Source: Gemmatimonadota bacterium (lineage in GTDB: Bacteria > Gemmatimonadota > Gemmatimonadetes > Longimicrobiales > Gaopeijiaceae). From it: 64,000 nucleotides of DNA. The notes under the pieces were generated by a model. That model searched no databases. It was not told the origin of the DNA and was given only the letters and a program-made list of their open reading frames with translations. The position numbers and the translations under genes were made by a program. Positions 1 to 9,700 of the stretch are shown piece after piece (position 1 is the first letter of the stretch; each line of letters opens with the position of its first letter). The stretch covers positions 1 to 64,000 of the forward strand of contig JAJCZZ010000063.1 in assembly GCA_029262115.1 (NCBI GenBank), read 5' to 3'.

Positions 1-98
1 CCGGCACGCTTCCCGACCCCGCAAGGTCTTGCGCCGCGAGCCCAACGAAGGGGTACCCGCGCCCATCGGGCGTGGGTCGTGCCGATATGACGCGCCGG

Positions 99-803
99 CT
101 ATCGGAGGCCGGGGGGCTCTTTGTTGAAAGTCTGCAAAAACCACTCCCGGTACTCGTCCGCCCGGCCTGGATTCTCGCGGGCCCACGCGGCCCGCTCGCG
201 CCCGAACTCGTCGGGGCGGGCCGTGAAGATGAACGCATCGAGGAACCCGGCCTCGGTTGCGTACACCAGCTCGTCCATCAACTCGTACGGTGCGGTGTCG
301 AAGGTGGTCCGGCCGAGGAGCCAGGCATCGGACACCCGCTTCAGGATGGCGCGCTCGAGCTCGTATCCCGTGGCATTCGGCGCCTCCGGCAGCCACTCCT
401 CCTGCCGATCCATCGCGACCATGATGTGGAGGTGGGCGTAGATCCGGTACACGAGCCCGGCGTCGCGGCCCCGTGCGTCCAGTCGCATCTCGACGGAGTC
501 GGGCGCGATGATCTCGATACCTTCCCACGGGTAGACATGGTCGGTGGCGAGCTTGTCGATGACCCAGAAGGACGGGTCGTCCCGGATGTTCTCGTTCTCC
601 CGGGTCACCCAGGCGTTGATCTCCTCGGCTCGCGCCTGATCCAGCCGGAGCCGTGCCCCCTGGTAGTTCACGATGGGGCGTGGCTCCGGAAGGGGCGCCA
701 CCTGGTTTCCACACGCTCCTGCCGCCAGCACCCCCATCGCCATGAGAAAACGAGCGGGGAACCGACGGGTGCGGCTCAGAGCTAGATAGTTACGGTCCGT
801 CAT
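99..803 (-). CDS. Predicted lipoprotein, unknown function
   Basis: About 234 residues. The N-terminus is basic (residues 1-19), then hydrophobic, then has a lipobox ending A-C (MGVLAAGACGNQ), so it should be a lipid-anchored envelope protein. The mature part is acidic and mixed, with no domain I recognise. I start it at the ATG at 803 because the signal peptide begins there; an in-frame ATG at 878 would put 25 unlikely residues before the signal. It is divergent from the gene at 914. The 98 bases to its left, at the window edge, could not be assigned. Exported status is well supported; function is unknown. Confidence 0.75.
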   Translation of the reverse strand: MTDRNYLALSRTRRFPARFLMAMGVLAAGACGNQVAPLPEPRPIVNYQGARLRLDQARAEEINAWVTRENENIRDDPSFWVIDKLATDHVYPWEGIEIIAPDSVEMRLDARGRDAGLVYRIYAHLHIMVAMDRQEEWLPEAPNATGYELERAILKRVSDAWLLGRTTFDTAPYELMDELVYATEAGFLDAFIFTARPDEFGRERAAWARENPGRADEYREWFLQTFNKEPPGLR

Positions 804-913
804 TGAGTCCTCGTTGGAAATCGAAATCCTTGACACCCCTGGCCCTCCGGTACGAATTGGAGGCGCTCTCCACCACAACCAAACGCTTTTCCTCCGGCCT
901 GGTCACCGCCGTT

Positions 914-1465
914 ATGGACGATACCCTTCAATTCCGAGCTCCTCAAACGATGACGCCGGCTGAGTTGGGCGACAGCCTGGCCCGACTCGTCTGGGAGAGC
1001 TTTTCCGACTTCATGGCGCGCGACGATGTGGAAACCCCCGTCGGCGCCGGACATCCGGTCGCGCCCGAAGGAGGAGAGGTCGACTCCCACTCCGCCGAAG
1101 AGGCGCTGATCTTTTTCATGTGGGCACATACTCGGGGAGCCCAACTCGCATTTCTCGGACGCACCCCGGACGACCGGATCAAGGGAGGGCTCGACGCCCT
1201 CCATCGCGCGGTTCTCGAGGACATGGCCGACCACGGTACGCCCCGCTCGCAACTGCCGTTTTTCGAGCAGAGGGTCGGCGCCCGCTACGCCGAGTACCAT
1301 GCGGCGTCCGCCGAATCGGACGACCGCCTCGGCGAAGCCGTTTGCCGGCACCTGTCCGGTGAACCCGCCCATTGCATCGACTTGGCGGCGGCCATCACCG
1401 AACGTGCCGTCGCCGTTGCCCACCCCCTGCGAGACTTCCTGGAGGAGGTCGAGTTGGTCGACTGA
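914..1465 (+). CDS. Hypothetical protein
   Basis: About 183 residues, acidic, no signal peptide or membrane segment, probably cytoplasmic. I recognise no family. The frame stays open back to an ATG at 803, but that would overlap the start of the divergent lipoprotein; the ATG at 914 (MDDTLQFRAPQTM) leaves room for a shared divergent promoter. The protein looks helical, with many Ala, Glu and Asp. After it, 1466-1689 holds no convincing gene and separates it from the convergent paa cluster. Confidence 0.6.
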   Translation: MDDTLQFRAPQTMTPAELGDSLARLVWESFSDFMARDDVETPVGAGHPVAPEGGEVDSHSAEEALIFFMWAHTRGAQLAFLGRTPDDRIKGGLDALHRAVLEDMADHGTPRSQLPFFEQRVGARYAEYHAASAESDDRLGEAVCRHLSGEPAHCIDLAAAITERAVAVAHPLRDFLEEVELVD

Positions 1466-1689
1466 CCGGCTCGGGCTCGGACCCGGGGACGGGTCGGACC
1501 GACGGGCGCATGGCGTCAAACACATTGAACTCGTATGGCTCCTGGGTTCGCGTCCGCGGGATCACGGGCTGGTGGGCACCCAACCAACCGGTCGCTCGCC
1601 GGTCGGCCGGTCTTCGTGCCCGGTATGACGAGCCACATGCTGCAATCCTCACACCACACGGTGCCGTACTGCGTGTCGCGGTAAGTCGC

Positions 1690-1875
1690 CTAGCGCCACT
1701 TCATGAGTTCGAAGGGACTCCTGCAGGCGCGACACCAATACGTGCTGACCGAAGCGTGCGAGCCGAACGAATTCATCAGCTCCGTGTCGACGCCCTCGCA
1801 GAACGGGCACGGCGGCGACGAGGGGAGGGAGGCGGGGGCCTCCGACTTCCGCTCGATCCTCTCCCCGAGGGTCAT
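1690..1875 (-). CDS. paaD: Stand-alone zinc-ribbon piece of PaaD
   Basis: A 61-residue protein with two Cys pairs, CPFC near residue 23 and CRAC near residue 48, an FGS between them and a C-terminal PFELMK. This is the pattern of the C-terminal zinc ribbon of PaaD, the factor needed to mature the phenylacetyl-CoA epoxidase. In ordinary PaaD the ribbon follows the MIP18 domain in one chain; here the MIP18 part is a separate gene at 2897-3331. It overlaps paaC by four bases (ATGA, 1872-1875), so it is probably translated by coupling as the last gene of the operon. One intermediate Cys of the usual ribbon (after FGS) is Ser here, but both CxxC pairs remain. Confidence 0.8.
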   Translation of the reverse strand: MTLGERIERKSEAPASLPSSPPCPFCEGVDTELMNSFGSHASVSTYWCRACRSPFELMKWR

Positions 1876-2663
1876 TCGACGAAGAGCGCGCGGTTCCGGT
1901 CACCACGAACGCGCTCACACGAGTCCGCGTCCGGCTGTCCCGGTGCTCGTCCACGCCGGGAATCCCACTCCTGCGCAGGCTGGACCTCATCGAGTTCGAT
2001 CCCAGCCAAGGCGACCAGGGGACCCACCCGCTCACGGTAAGAATCCACCGCGGCCTTCGGATCGCCGATGATGCCCGCCTCCACCAGAGCCCGAGCTTCG
2101 CTGTCGGCGGCGCCGAGCCAGGCCAGCGTCACGGAAAGCATCGACCGCGTGGCGGCGGCCAGAAGATCCCGGGCCTCCTCCGACGTAGAGTCGGCCAGCC
2201 GTCGATACCATGCGTCGCCCAGACTCCGGTGGAATTCCTCCTCCAAAATCATCTTCGGGCCTCGGCTCGTGGCGGACTCGAAGCGTCCCTCGGCGAAGGA
2301 CTCGAGCGCGGCCGTGATCGCACCATCGACCAACACCATGGCCGCGATGACAGCGGCCCAGTCCGGCAAAGGTTCGTCCAGAGCGCTCACATTGGCGAAC
2401 TCGTCGTCCGCGCGATCGTGCTCGACCGCCGTCGGGTCCTCGCCCAGGTCCTTCAACATGGCATAGAGGAGGCGCGCGTGACCCCACTCGTCCTGCGCCA
2501 TGGAAGAGGCCGCGATGCACGTCTCGAGTGTCGGGGCACCGAGCAGCCAATCGGAGTACCGGATGCCCATGAAGCGCTTGGTATCGGCCAAGGAGATGAT
2601 GTGGCGGCGCAAGGCGGCCCGGGTGTCGTCCGAAAGATCGGACACATCGACGAAGTCGCTCAC
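1872..2663 (-). CDS. paaC: Phenylacetyl-CoA epoxidase subunit PaaC
   Basis: About 263 residues. Belongs to the ferritin-like PaaA/PaaC family (Phenylacetic acid catabolic protein). Residues around ASSMAQDEWGHARLLY and ILEEEFHRSLGDAWY match the helices that carry carboxylate/His residues in this family. PaaC is the structural, non-catalytic partner of PaaA in the 1,2-epoxidase that activates the ring of phenylacetyl-CoA. The start is the GTG at 2663, which overlaps the paaB stop as GTGA; an ATG further upstream would run into paaB. The C-terminal 35 residues are Arg/Asp-rich and less conserved in character. Confidence 0.85.
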   Translation of the reverse strand: MSDFVDVSDLSDDTRAALRRHIISLADTKRFMGIRYSDWLLGAPTLETCIAASSMAQDEWGHARLLYAMLKDLGEDPTAVEHDRADDEFANVSALDEPLPDWAAVIAAMVLVDGAITAALESFAEGRFESATSRGPKMILEEEFHRSLGDAWYRRLADSTSEEARDLLAAATRSMLSVTLAWLGAADSEARALVEAGIIGDPKAAVDSYRERVGPLVALAGIELDEVQPAQEWDSRRGRAPGQPDADSCERVRGDRNRALFVE

Positions 2664-2878
2664 GTCGCACCTCCCCGAGCGAAGGGACCGTCGTCCCGGT
2701 TCACGAGAATGATGGCGCTGCGCGGTACGACGCACATCTCGAACCAGTTCTGCTCGTCGTACGTCTTCCAGGCGTAGACTTTGGCCGTCGCGTCGTCCAA
2801 GGCATCGATATAGCCAATGTGGGCGAGGGTGTCGCCGCGGTCCTTACGTGCAAAGACGTCGTAGATGATTTCACGCAT
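2660..2878 (-). CDS. paaB: Phenylacetyl-CoA epoxidase subunit PaaB
   Basis: A 72-residue protein, somewhat shorter than the usual ~90-95. It shows the PaaB pattern: a short beta-rich N-terminus (YDVFARKDRG, then HIGYIDA), an Ala-rich helix and a final strand. PaaB is a small bridging subunit of the phenylacetyl-CoA epoxidase complex. It lies 18 bases after the MIP18-type paaD gene and overlaps paaC by four bases (GTGA), so the subunits are probably translated in step. Confidence 0.8.
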   Translation of the reverse strand: MREIIYDVFARKDRGDTLAHIGYIDALDDATAKVYAWKTYDEQNWFEMCVVPRSAIILVNRDDGPFARGGAT

Positions 2879-2896
2879 GGGGCAGTCTCGTTCGGT

Positions 2897-3331
2897 TCAG
2901 GTGCCGACGCCGAACGTGCGCAGCTTGGCTCGGCCAATGTCGGAAATGCGAGCGGTCGTCCACGGTGGAGACCACACTTCTTCAATCGTGACGCAGTCGA
3001 CCCACCGCTCCTGCTCCAGCCGATCGCGGATGTCTTCCGTGATGAACTCCATGCAGGGGCACGCGGTCGCGGTGAAGGTCAACTGCACCGTGACCTCCCC
3101 GTCGAGCACCTCCACGCCGTAGATCAGCCCCAACTCGACGAGGCTGATGGGAATCTCCGGGTCGAGCACCTCGTCCAGGCAGGCCCAGGCCGCCGCGGTC
3201 GGATCCGCCGGAGCCTCCCCGAGCGGTGCGGCCCACTGATCACGCCCGCCACTCTTGTGCGTTGAAATCCTGGCCGCCAACCCGGTGTCGAGGCCTCGTT
3301 TGGTCGGTGCCAACGGCAACGCCACACTCAC
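2897..3331 (-). CDS. paaD: PaaD-type MIP18 (DUF59) assembly factor, without zinc ribbon
   Basis: About 144 residues. Residues 45-130 form a MIP18/DUF59 domain: the conserved DPEIPISLVELGLIYGV, then TATACPCMEF with the reactive Cys motif, then WSPPWTT. PaaD normally carries this domain plus a C-terminal zinc ribbon and helps load iron in the phenylacetyl-CoA epoxidase. Here the chain stops at RTFGVGT, where the ribbon would begin, and the ribbon is a separate gene at 1690-1875. It starts with GTG at 3331, ten bases after paaA, with only a weak ribosome site; the first ~40 residues are unusual for the family, so the true start could lie further in. Confidence 0.8.
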   Translation of the reverse strand: MSVALPLAPTKRGLDTGLAARISTHKSGGRDQWAAPLGEAPADPTAAAWACLDEVLDPEIPISLVELGLIYGVEVLDGEVTVQLTFTATACPCMEFITEDIRDRLEQERWVDCVTIEEVWSPPWTTARISDIGRAKLRTFGVGT

Positions 3332-3341
3332 ACCGCGCGCC

Positions 3342-4289
3342 TCAGGCCGTGGCGCCGTTCAGCCAACGACCGACCTGGCTGCGGGACCGCTGCACGGACT
3401 CCACGTAGATCTCGTTCATGGGACCGCGCCCCTTCCACCGCGTGAAGACCTGATCCCAACTGATCTCGCCGTCGTCGATGAGCCAGACCTTCGATTCGTG
3501 GTCGTATTCGCACGGGAACGGATAGTCGAGGACGTACTCCTCGTTGGCCTCGTCCCAGTGGGCGGGCGCCTTCAGGCCGAGCTGCTCACAGAGCGGAACG
3601 GTCGAGGCCATCCAGACCTGCCGCAGCTGGTCGTTGGTGAGCCCTTTCAGCCGGTAGTCGAGCTGGCCCGAGTGCCGCTTCATCTCGTCGGGGAGGCCGA
3701 ACCACTCGACCGTCATGGGAAACATCCAATCGACAGAGCGCTGCAGCATCTCCTTGGCCTCACCCCCGGCCTTGGACAGGCGACGCATCCATACCTCGCC
3801 ATGGCGCAGGTGGAACGTCTCCTCCATGTCGACCTTCACGAGCGCCCGCTTGAGTGGCCCGTACGACGTGTTCTGGTAGACGTCGGAGAGGAGCGTGATG
3901 CCCGCGCGGTCGAAGAAGCCGTTCGCCACCACGAGGTCCGCCCAATTGTCCAGCGGCTGATCGAAGCCGTAGGGGTGCTTGAACTCGTGCGGTTGCCGTC
4001 CGTACACGAGCTTCTCCTTCGACTCGCCGATATCCTCCAGAAGTCGATAGGCGATGTTCGCGTGGGCGAGTTCGTCCTGGATGATCGCGTGGGCGCTGAC
4101 CTGGGTGTTGGTAGACGGCGCGTAGCGTGCGGCCATCCAGTAGGACGGAGCGCTCATGAGCTCGGTGTCCGCCTGGACAGTGAGCTGGACGGTCAGGGCC
4201 TTCTTGTACCCGGGCGACATCTCTTCCGGGGACTCGACCATGTAGCCATCCTGCACCTTGGCCATCAGTTCTTCGTCGGTAAACGCCAT
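3342..4289 (-). CDS. paaA: Phenylacetyl-CoA epoxidase catalytic subunit, PaaA-like
   Basis: About 315 residues, the usual PaaA length. The ferritin-like carboxylate-bridged di-iron residues are suggested by IIQDELAHANIAYRLLEDIG and VDMEETFHLRHGEVWMRRL, the E...ExxH pairs of this family. The reaction is oxygen-dependent epoxidation of phenylacetyl-CoA in the cytoplasm. It is the first gene of a leftward operon with paaD (MIP18), paaB, paaC and the zinc ribbon. I choose the ATG at 4289 (MAFTDEEL); the frame is open 12 codons further to 4325. No PaaE reductase, PaaK ligase or downstream paa gene is in the window. BoxB, a relative acting on benzoyl-CoA, is less likely because paaB and paaC are present. 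Confidence 0.8.
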   Translation of the reverse strand: MAFTDEELMAKVQDGYMVESPEEMSPGYKKALTVQLTVQADTELMSAPSYWMAARYAPSTNTQVSAHAIIQDELAHANIAYRLLEDIGESKEKLVYGRQPHEFKHPYGFDQPLDNWADLVVANGFFDRAGITLLSDVYQNTSYGPLKRALVKVDMEETFHLRHGEVWMRRLSKAGGEAKEMLQRSVDWMFPMTVEWFGLPDEMKRHSGQLDYRLKGLTNDQLRQVWMASTVPLCEQLGLKAPAHWDEANEEYVLDYPFPCEYDHESKVWLIDDGEISWDQVFTRWKGRGPMNEIYVESVQRSRSQVGRWLNGATA

Positions 4290-4339
4290 GCGTCCTCTCG
4301 AATATGTCGGAATTTTCGCGACCACGTCAGAACAGACAC

Positions 4340-4345
4340 ATAATA
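4340..4345 (-). promoter_or_regulatory. Possible -10 element for the paa operon
   Basis: On the minus strand 4345-4340 reads TATTAT, standing out in GC-rich DNA, about 50 bases before the paaA ATG. No good -35 hexamer lies 16-18 bases upstream, so this is tentative. Confidence 0.3.
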
Positions 4346-4384
4346 GACCCGAACGTTCCCGCCAGGCCAGCCACCTCCGGTCTC

Positions 4385-4882
4385 TCAGACGTCGACGAGG
4401 TCAGGCTCCTCGAGCTGTGACGTACAGGCCGGGCAGCGCGCGGCCCGGTAGGGAATGGTCGACCGGCAGAAGTTGCACTTCTTGTCGTCCGGCTCAGACG
4501 GCGCGTGATCGGTCTTGCCCTTGTCGTCCGGAACGCGATCGCGCAGGCGGTTCATCCCCCGAATCACGAGGAACATCGCAAGGGCCACGATCGTCAGCGC
4601 GAGGCAGTTGTTGATGAAGAGCCCGTAGTTGAGCGTCACCGCGCCGGCCGCCTGGGCCTGCTCGATGGTCAGGTACGGACCGGGCGTGTCGCCCACCGCG
4701 AGCACGAGGAAGAAGTCCTCGAAGTCCACACGCCCGATGGCGAGACCCACCACCGGCATGATGACATCGGTGACCAACGACTTCGCGACCGTCGTGAATG
4801 CAGCCCCGACCGTGAAGCCGATAGCCATGTCGGCCAGATTCCCGCGCAGGGCGAACTTCTTGAACTCCTGGACCAATCCCAA
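4385..4882 (-). CDS. mscL: Large-conductance mechanosensitive channel MscL with C-terminal zinc ribbon
   Basis: About 165 residues. MscL opens under membrane tension to release solutes in osmotic downshock. The first helix is typical ([23 protein letters not shown]), followed by [11 protein letters not shown], a periplasmic loop, and a second membrane helix ([17 protein letters not shown]). Unlike E. coli MscL it ends in a cytoplasmic zinc ribbon with CNFC and CPAC, known in several GC-rich lineages. The start is taken as TTG at 4882, six bases after GGAGAG; a second TTG lies two codons in at 4876. Upstream in-frame sequence overlaps the next gene and is not protein-like. Confidence 0.9.
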   Translation of the reverse strand: MGLVQEFKKFALRGNLADMAIGFTVGAAFTTVAKSLVTDVIMPVVGLAIGRVDFEDFFLVLAVGDTPGPYLTIEQAQAAGAVTLNYGLFINNCLALTIVALAMFLVIRGMNRLRDRVPDDKGKTDHAPSEPDDKKCNFCRSTIPYRAARCPACTSQLEEPDLVDV

Positions 4883-4920
4883 GCAGCTCTCTCCGGAAGG
4901 GGCGGTGGATGCGGCTTGGG

Positions 4921-5220
4921 TCAGAGCCCGAGAGATGACCGGATCAGCGGAGCAATACGATCCGGCGTCCACGGCGGATCGAAGGTCAACTCGACCTCTG
5001 CCCGCTCGACTCCGTCGACCGCCTCGATGGCGGTCCGGGCATCCTCCACGATCTGACCGGCGACCGGACACATCGGAGACGTGAGCGAGATCCAGGCCTT
5101 TGCGTCGCTCCCGTCGACCTCGATGTCGTAGACGAGTCCCAGCACCACCAGGTTGAGCCCGAGTTCCGGGTCCATGACCGTCTTCAGCGCGTTGCGAACG
5201 TCCTTCTCCGTCACTTCCAT
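4921..5220 (-). CDS. MIP18-family (SufT-like) Fe-S assembly factor
   Basis: 99 residues consisting only of a MIP18/DUF59 domain: [30 protein letters not shown] with the reactive Cys motif, and [10 protein letters not shown] near the end. Such proteins (SufT and relatives) help deliver iron-sulfur clusters. It is distinct from the paaD-type copy at 2897. GAGGTGG five bases before the ATG at 5220 fixes the start over the GTG at 5229. It lies between mscL and the cNMP-binding protein; with the paa cluster nearby it may serve the di-iron enzyme, but that is a guess. Confidence 0.85.
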   Translation of the reverse strand: MEVTEKDVRNALKTVMDPELGLNLVVLGLVYDIEVDGSDAKAWISLTSPMCPVAGQIVEDARTAIEAVDGVERAEVELTFDPPWTPDRIAPLIRSSLGL

Positions 5221-5277
5221 TGATACCACCTCATCTATGGTTGAAAAATCGGAGCGGTCGCCCCGAGTTGCCCGTCT

Positions 5278-6465
5278 TCAGTGCTTCCTGGCGTAGAGAA
5301 CCGAGGTCTCCGCCCGGGCATCGCCCTGGGCCTTTCGTATGGCCCGATGCAGCGTCCTGACCACTTCCCCCGCCGGCTTACCGTGGAGTTGCGCCATCAG
5401 GTCGGCCGCGCCCATGAACAGCCCCGGCGACGCGTGTGACAGGACGAACACAGTATCGCCTGCGCCAACCGAAAACTTCTGGGCGTTGAACCGGAAGCCC
5501 CCCATCATACCCAAGGGTGGTCCGTGCGCACCGAACTCCTCGAAGGTGCCGTCGCGTCGGATGAGACCGGCTGGCACCCGCCCCGCACTGCCCCACTCCA
5601 ACCCGGCTGGCCCGGCCACCAGGACGCCAGCCTCCACGAACTGACCGGTACCCTCGAGCCCGGTGTCGGCCAACGCTTCGTTCGCCGCCGCGAGCAACTC
5701 CGGCACGGTCGACGCCTGCCGCGCTACGGTACGCAGGACCGCGCGGGCGACGCCCACCTGATGGGCGGGAGGCAGCCCTGGAGTGCGCACATCCAGCGTC
5801 ACGAGCGCGCTCCGGCGGTCGGCGAGATGGATCCAGTCCCACATCGAGCCCCCGAGACCCGTCTCCTCCATCGTGGTCCCGGCGGCCAGATCGTACCCGT
5901 CGACCCTCGGCGCTCCGGAAGGCATGAGGGCGCGCTGGATCTCCCGGCTGATCTGGTTGGGGTCCGCGGGTGCCGCTGCCGGTGGAACGGCCAGCGGCGG
6001 CGCCTTGCCGGTGGTAGCGAAGCGAACACCAAGGGCCCGTAGAGCCTTCGACAGGACACGCATCATTCGGAGCGCGATCGAGTCGCCGCCCAGAAGGGTC
6101 TGGAAGTCGTCGCGGGCCACGCTCACCAACTGGGTGTCCGCCTGTGCCCGAGCCGTGGCGGAGCGCGGGGCATCGTTCAGGAGCGCCATCTCCCCGAACG
6201 CCTCACCACCGCGCCGCACGGCCAACTTCTCCTCGCTCCCATCGGGCCGGGTCTTGAGGATCTCGACCGCGCCACTGTAGACGATATAGAACGAGTCGCC
6301 CGGATCGCCTTCCTCGAACAGGACCTCACCCTCGGCCAGCGTCGTTCCCGAGACGATGGAGGCGATCCCGCGGAGGTCCGCATCGGGTAACCCCTGAAAC
6401 AGCTCCACTTTCTGGAGCAGTGCAACGACTTCGTCAGTGGACCAGCCTTGCGCTTGTTCGGACAC
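5278..6465 (-). CDS. cNMP-binding domain fused to a degenerate SpoIIE-like phosphatase domain
   Basis: About 395 residues. Residues ~18-135 form a cyclic-nucleotide-binding (CRP-like) domain with the beta-roll and the phosphate-binding stretch GGEAFGEMALLNDAPRSATA. Residues ~175-395 look like a SpoIIE/PP2C-type phosphatase: REIQRALMP, GYDLAAGTTM, GGSMWDW, GPPLGMM. The metal-binding motifs are altered: the usual GGD is GGS, and the usual TDG is SHA (FVLSHASPG). This suggests a non-catalytic or altered phosphatase domain responding to cNMP. GGAGG six bases before GTG at 6465 sets the start; the frame is open to TTG at 6531 without a ribosome site. A nucleotide cyclase is encoded at 13057. Confidence 0.8.
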   Translation of the reverse strand: MSEQAQGWSTDEVVALLQKVELFQGLPDADLRGIASIVSGTTLAEGEVLFEEGDPGDSFYIVYSGAVEILKTRPDGSEEKLAVRRGGEAFGEMALLNDAPRSATARAQADTQLVSVARDDFQTLLGGDSIALRMMRVLSKALRALGVRFATTGKAPPLAVPPAAAPADPNQISREIQRALMPSGAPRVDGYDLAAGTTMEETGLGGSMWDWIHLADRRSALVTLDVRTPGLPPAHQVGVARAVLRTVARQASTVPELLAAANEALADTGLEGTGQFVEAGVLVAGPAGLEWGSAGRVPAGLIRRDGTFEEFGAHGPPLGMMGGFRFNAQKFSVGAGDTVFVLSHASPGLFMGAADLMAQLHGKPAGEVVRTLHRAIRKAQGDARAETSVLYARKH

Positions 6466-6742
6466 TTCCGGCCTCCATGCCTTGCTGATCGACACGCCAT
6501 CCCGTCGAAACGCCTCTGAGAGAACGCTCAATCTATCGCCGTGCTCAAGAGATCCGCGACTCGCAGTCGGGCGTACCGGGGGCCACGGTCCATCGACTCG
6601 GAGGCGGGTGGACGGCGGGAAATCTTCTTGCGCACGGGACGCCCCAGTGGAACGTTTCTCTTTAGAGGATGGCCTTTCGGCGCTACCCCGGTCCGCCCCC
6701 TGTGTCGCGGACCCGCGCCCGACTCGATCCCACGATTACCGC

Positions 6743-9700
6743 ATGCGCGTTCCCAATCGCGGTCGATTCCTGTTTGCCGTCGCCGCCCTGAGCGGCTTCG
6801 CCTTGACCTCGTGCGTGGACGCGCCCGCTGCTCCCGAGGGCTCGGGCCTCGGCATTGCTCCGTTCCGACTCCAGCCGAAGCTGACGCTCGTGGCCCCGCG
6901 GGCCAGAGTGGCGGGCACCGCCATTGCGGACGCGCTTTCCGACGCCTTCGATCTCGTCGATACCTTCCGGCTGATCGTCTCCCGGGCCGCGACCGGAGCG
7001 GTCCTCCTCACCGCTGAGCGTACCGTCACTCCGGGCCAGGACGAATACGACCTGTCGGTGGAAGCCTCCGGAGTGTCCCAGGGCGAGCAGTTACTGGTGA
7101 CCGTAGTCGCACTTCAAGGCTCCACCGTCCTGTTCGAGTCCGCTCCGATCTCGGTAACCGTGCGGACGACGTCATCTTCAGATCCGCCAGCACCGTTGAG
7201 CGTGCCCCTGGTGTATACCGGCCCGGGCGCCTCGGCCGGCGCGATCGAGGTAGGCCCGGCCTCCCGGATCGTCGCGCCCGGTGGAACCGCGTCCTTCGGT
7301 GCGACCGTGACGAACACGGACGGTTCCGTGATCGCCGGCGTCCCGGTCTCCTGGACGACGGAAGCCGCGAGCGTGGCCACGGTCGACAGGTCCGGCGTCG
7401 CCTCGGGAGTGGCCGAGGGGCTGACCCGGGTGACGGCCACGATTCCGACCGGACTTTCTGCCTCGGCGCTCGTCTATGTGGCCGCGGGTGAGGTGGCCTT
7501 CGAGCGGGGCGGCTCCGTCCTGGTCCGTGACGTCGCCGAAGGCGTGGAGTCCGACCGGGGCGCCGGCGAGCGGCCAGCTTGGAGTCCGGGCGGAGCGGAC
7601 TTGTTCGTCTCGCGTGGCGGGACGGTCACGAACGCTTCCACCGGGGCGTCGCTCTTCGAAGGGACCAGTCCGGCGGTCTCACCGGACCAAAGCAAGATCG
7701 CGGCGTCCGCGAGTGGCTCGCTCGTGTTTGCGAACCTGGACGGCTCTCGACCGACCGTCGGACCGGCCGGGTCGTCGCCGGCATGGCTGTCACCGTCGAC
7801 CCTGGTCGTCGACGGCGGCGGCGTCCAGAGCGTCCGCGCAGACGGGACGGGGCGGACCACCCTGGCGGGCGGATCCGCGATGTGGCCCACCGCGTCGTCT
7901 GGCGGGTCGGTCGCTTGGGTCGCGGACGGAGCGCTCATTGTCGATGGTGGCGCGCCCCTGATGACAGGAGTCGACTCGCGGCCCACGTGGAGCAATAACG
8001 GCTTGTGGTTGCTGGCGTCGGCGGCTGGCGAGTTGCACCTCGTTCCGGTCGACGGGAGCGGCCCCGCCGTGCCGATCGGAGCCACCGGCACCTTTCCAGC
8101 GTGGAAGCGGACCGGGGGAGCTTCGGCAGCCCCCTCGTCGCTCGTTCTCACGGGGCTCCAGCCCGAGAACGCGACGCCCGGCGGCCAGGTCGACATTCTC
8201 GGCTCGGGCTTCGATTGGATCATCCCGGCGAACAACCGCGTTTTCTTCCCCACGCCGGAGGGTGAGGAGGAAGCCGAGTTGATCACCGCCTCAGAGTCGG
8301 CTCTCACGGTCCGTATCCCGGCTCGTCTGGCCGCAGGCACCATCCGGGTCACGACGTTCAGCGAGCAGGCCACGCTGGCGTTCACGCCGGCGCTGGGATC
8401 CGTCGCGATCCACGCACTGACCCCGTGGGGGGCGCCGGTACACGATCTTCAGGTCCGACTCACTCTTGCGAGCACTCTCGTCGCGAACGTGCGGACCGAC
8501 CTCGACGGCAAGGCGGTCATCGCGGACCTGGCGGACGGCACTTATTCGGTCGCGGCTGTGGCCCCGGTGGGCTTCCTGATCACGAGTATCGCCCCCACGG
8601 TGACGGTGGCCGTCGGAACCGCGACTGCCCTCGACATCACGGTAAACGCGCTCGTCCAACTCCTGACGCTGTCGCCCGAAACGCCGGAGACGACGGTCGG
8701 GGAAGCGGTCGAGGTGTCGGCGACGGCGGTCGACATCAACGGCGACGAGATCCCCCAGTTCGACCAGATCCAATGGGTTGGGCTGAACCAGGGTGTCCTG
8801 GCCTCCGGAAACGGGTTGACCGGCACGCTCGTGGGCCGGTGGCCCAGCGGGTCCGTCGGAGGCAGTCGGTTCCGGATCTTCATAAATGGTCAGATCTTCG
8901 ACCGGGCCGCGACGGTGCGGTCCCACATTACGGGCGTCGTACGCAAGCAGTCGTCGACCGCCAACACCGAAGCACAGATGTCCGCAGCCGCCACCGCCAC
9001 GCAGTCGGTGGATGTGCCTGAAGTCGGGGCATCGGTGGAGCTTCTGAAGGACGACGTCATCATCGCGCAGACGTCGAGTGGCTCCGCCGGCACGTTCCGT
9101 TTCGATGGCCTTCTGGCCGGCACCTACGTGCTTCGTGTGGCCAATCTTTCGGATGAAGCGATCGCGGACCCGGTGACGGTCGGGCTCCATCCCGGCAACC
9201 CGGTCGGTAGCGCAAGCCTGCTCATCCGGCCCAAAGCGCCCTCCGCTCAGGGCGACCTGATCGCGATCAACGATTGGAACGCCTGGGACTCCAACCGGAA
9301 CCCGGCCGCACTGATTCAGACGCTCGTCGCCACGGCCAACAACAGCGGGACGAAGGTCGTGTGGTGGTGTGGACGGCAGGCCAACCCCTCGGGCAACTCC
9401 ATATCCACCGGGATCTGCCAGTCGTCAATCAGCAGCGATGGGAGCGGGCAGTTCCAGGGCACCCGGGACGCCATCACGGCGTCGGATTGGGGCTTCTCGG
9501 TCGACTTCCAGACGCCTCTGCAGACCATCGACGGCGACGTCCGGGTCTTCTGGCTCTGGACGCCAACGGAGCAGCTTACCAACGCGGAAGTCAATGTGCT
9601 GAAGGCGTTCGCGTCCCGCGGCGGGCGGATCATCTTCAACGCCGACTACCAACCGGACTGGTATACCGCCGACCATCACGAGAACATCGCCACGCGCCTC

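Noticed and set aside
1-98. Possible gene end at the left edge, including a protein-like minus-strand reading
   Set aside because: Too short and without start, stop or motif to assign.
3255-4343. Long plus-strand frame opposite paaA
   Set aside because: Antisense shadow of a clear PaaA gene; Val/Leu/Arg-rich with no domain.
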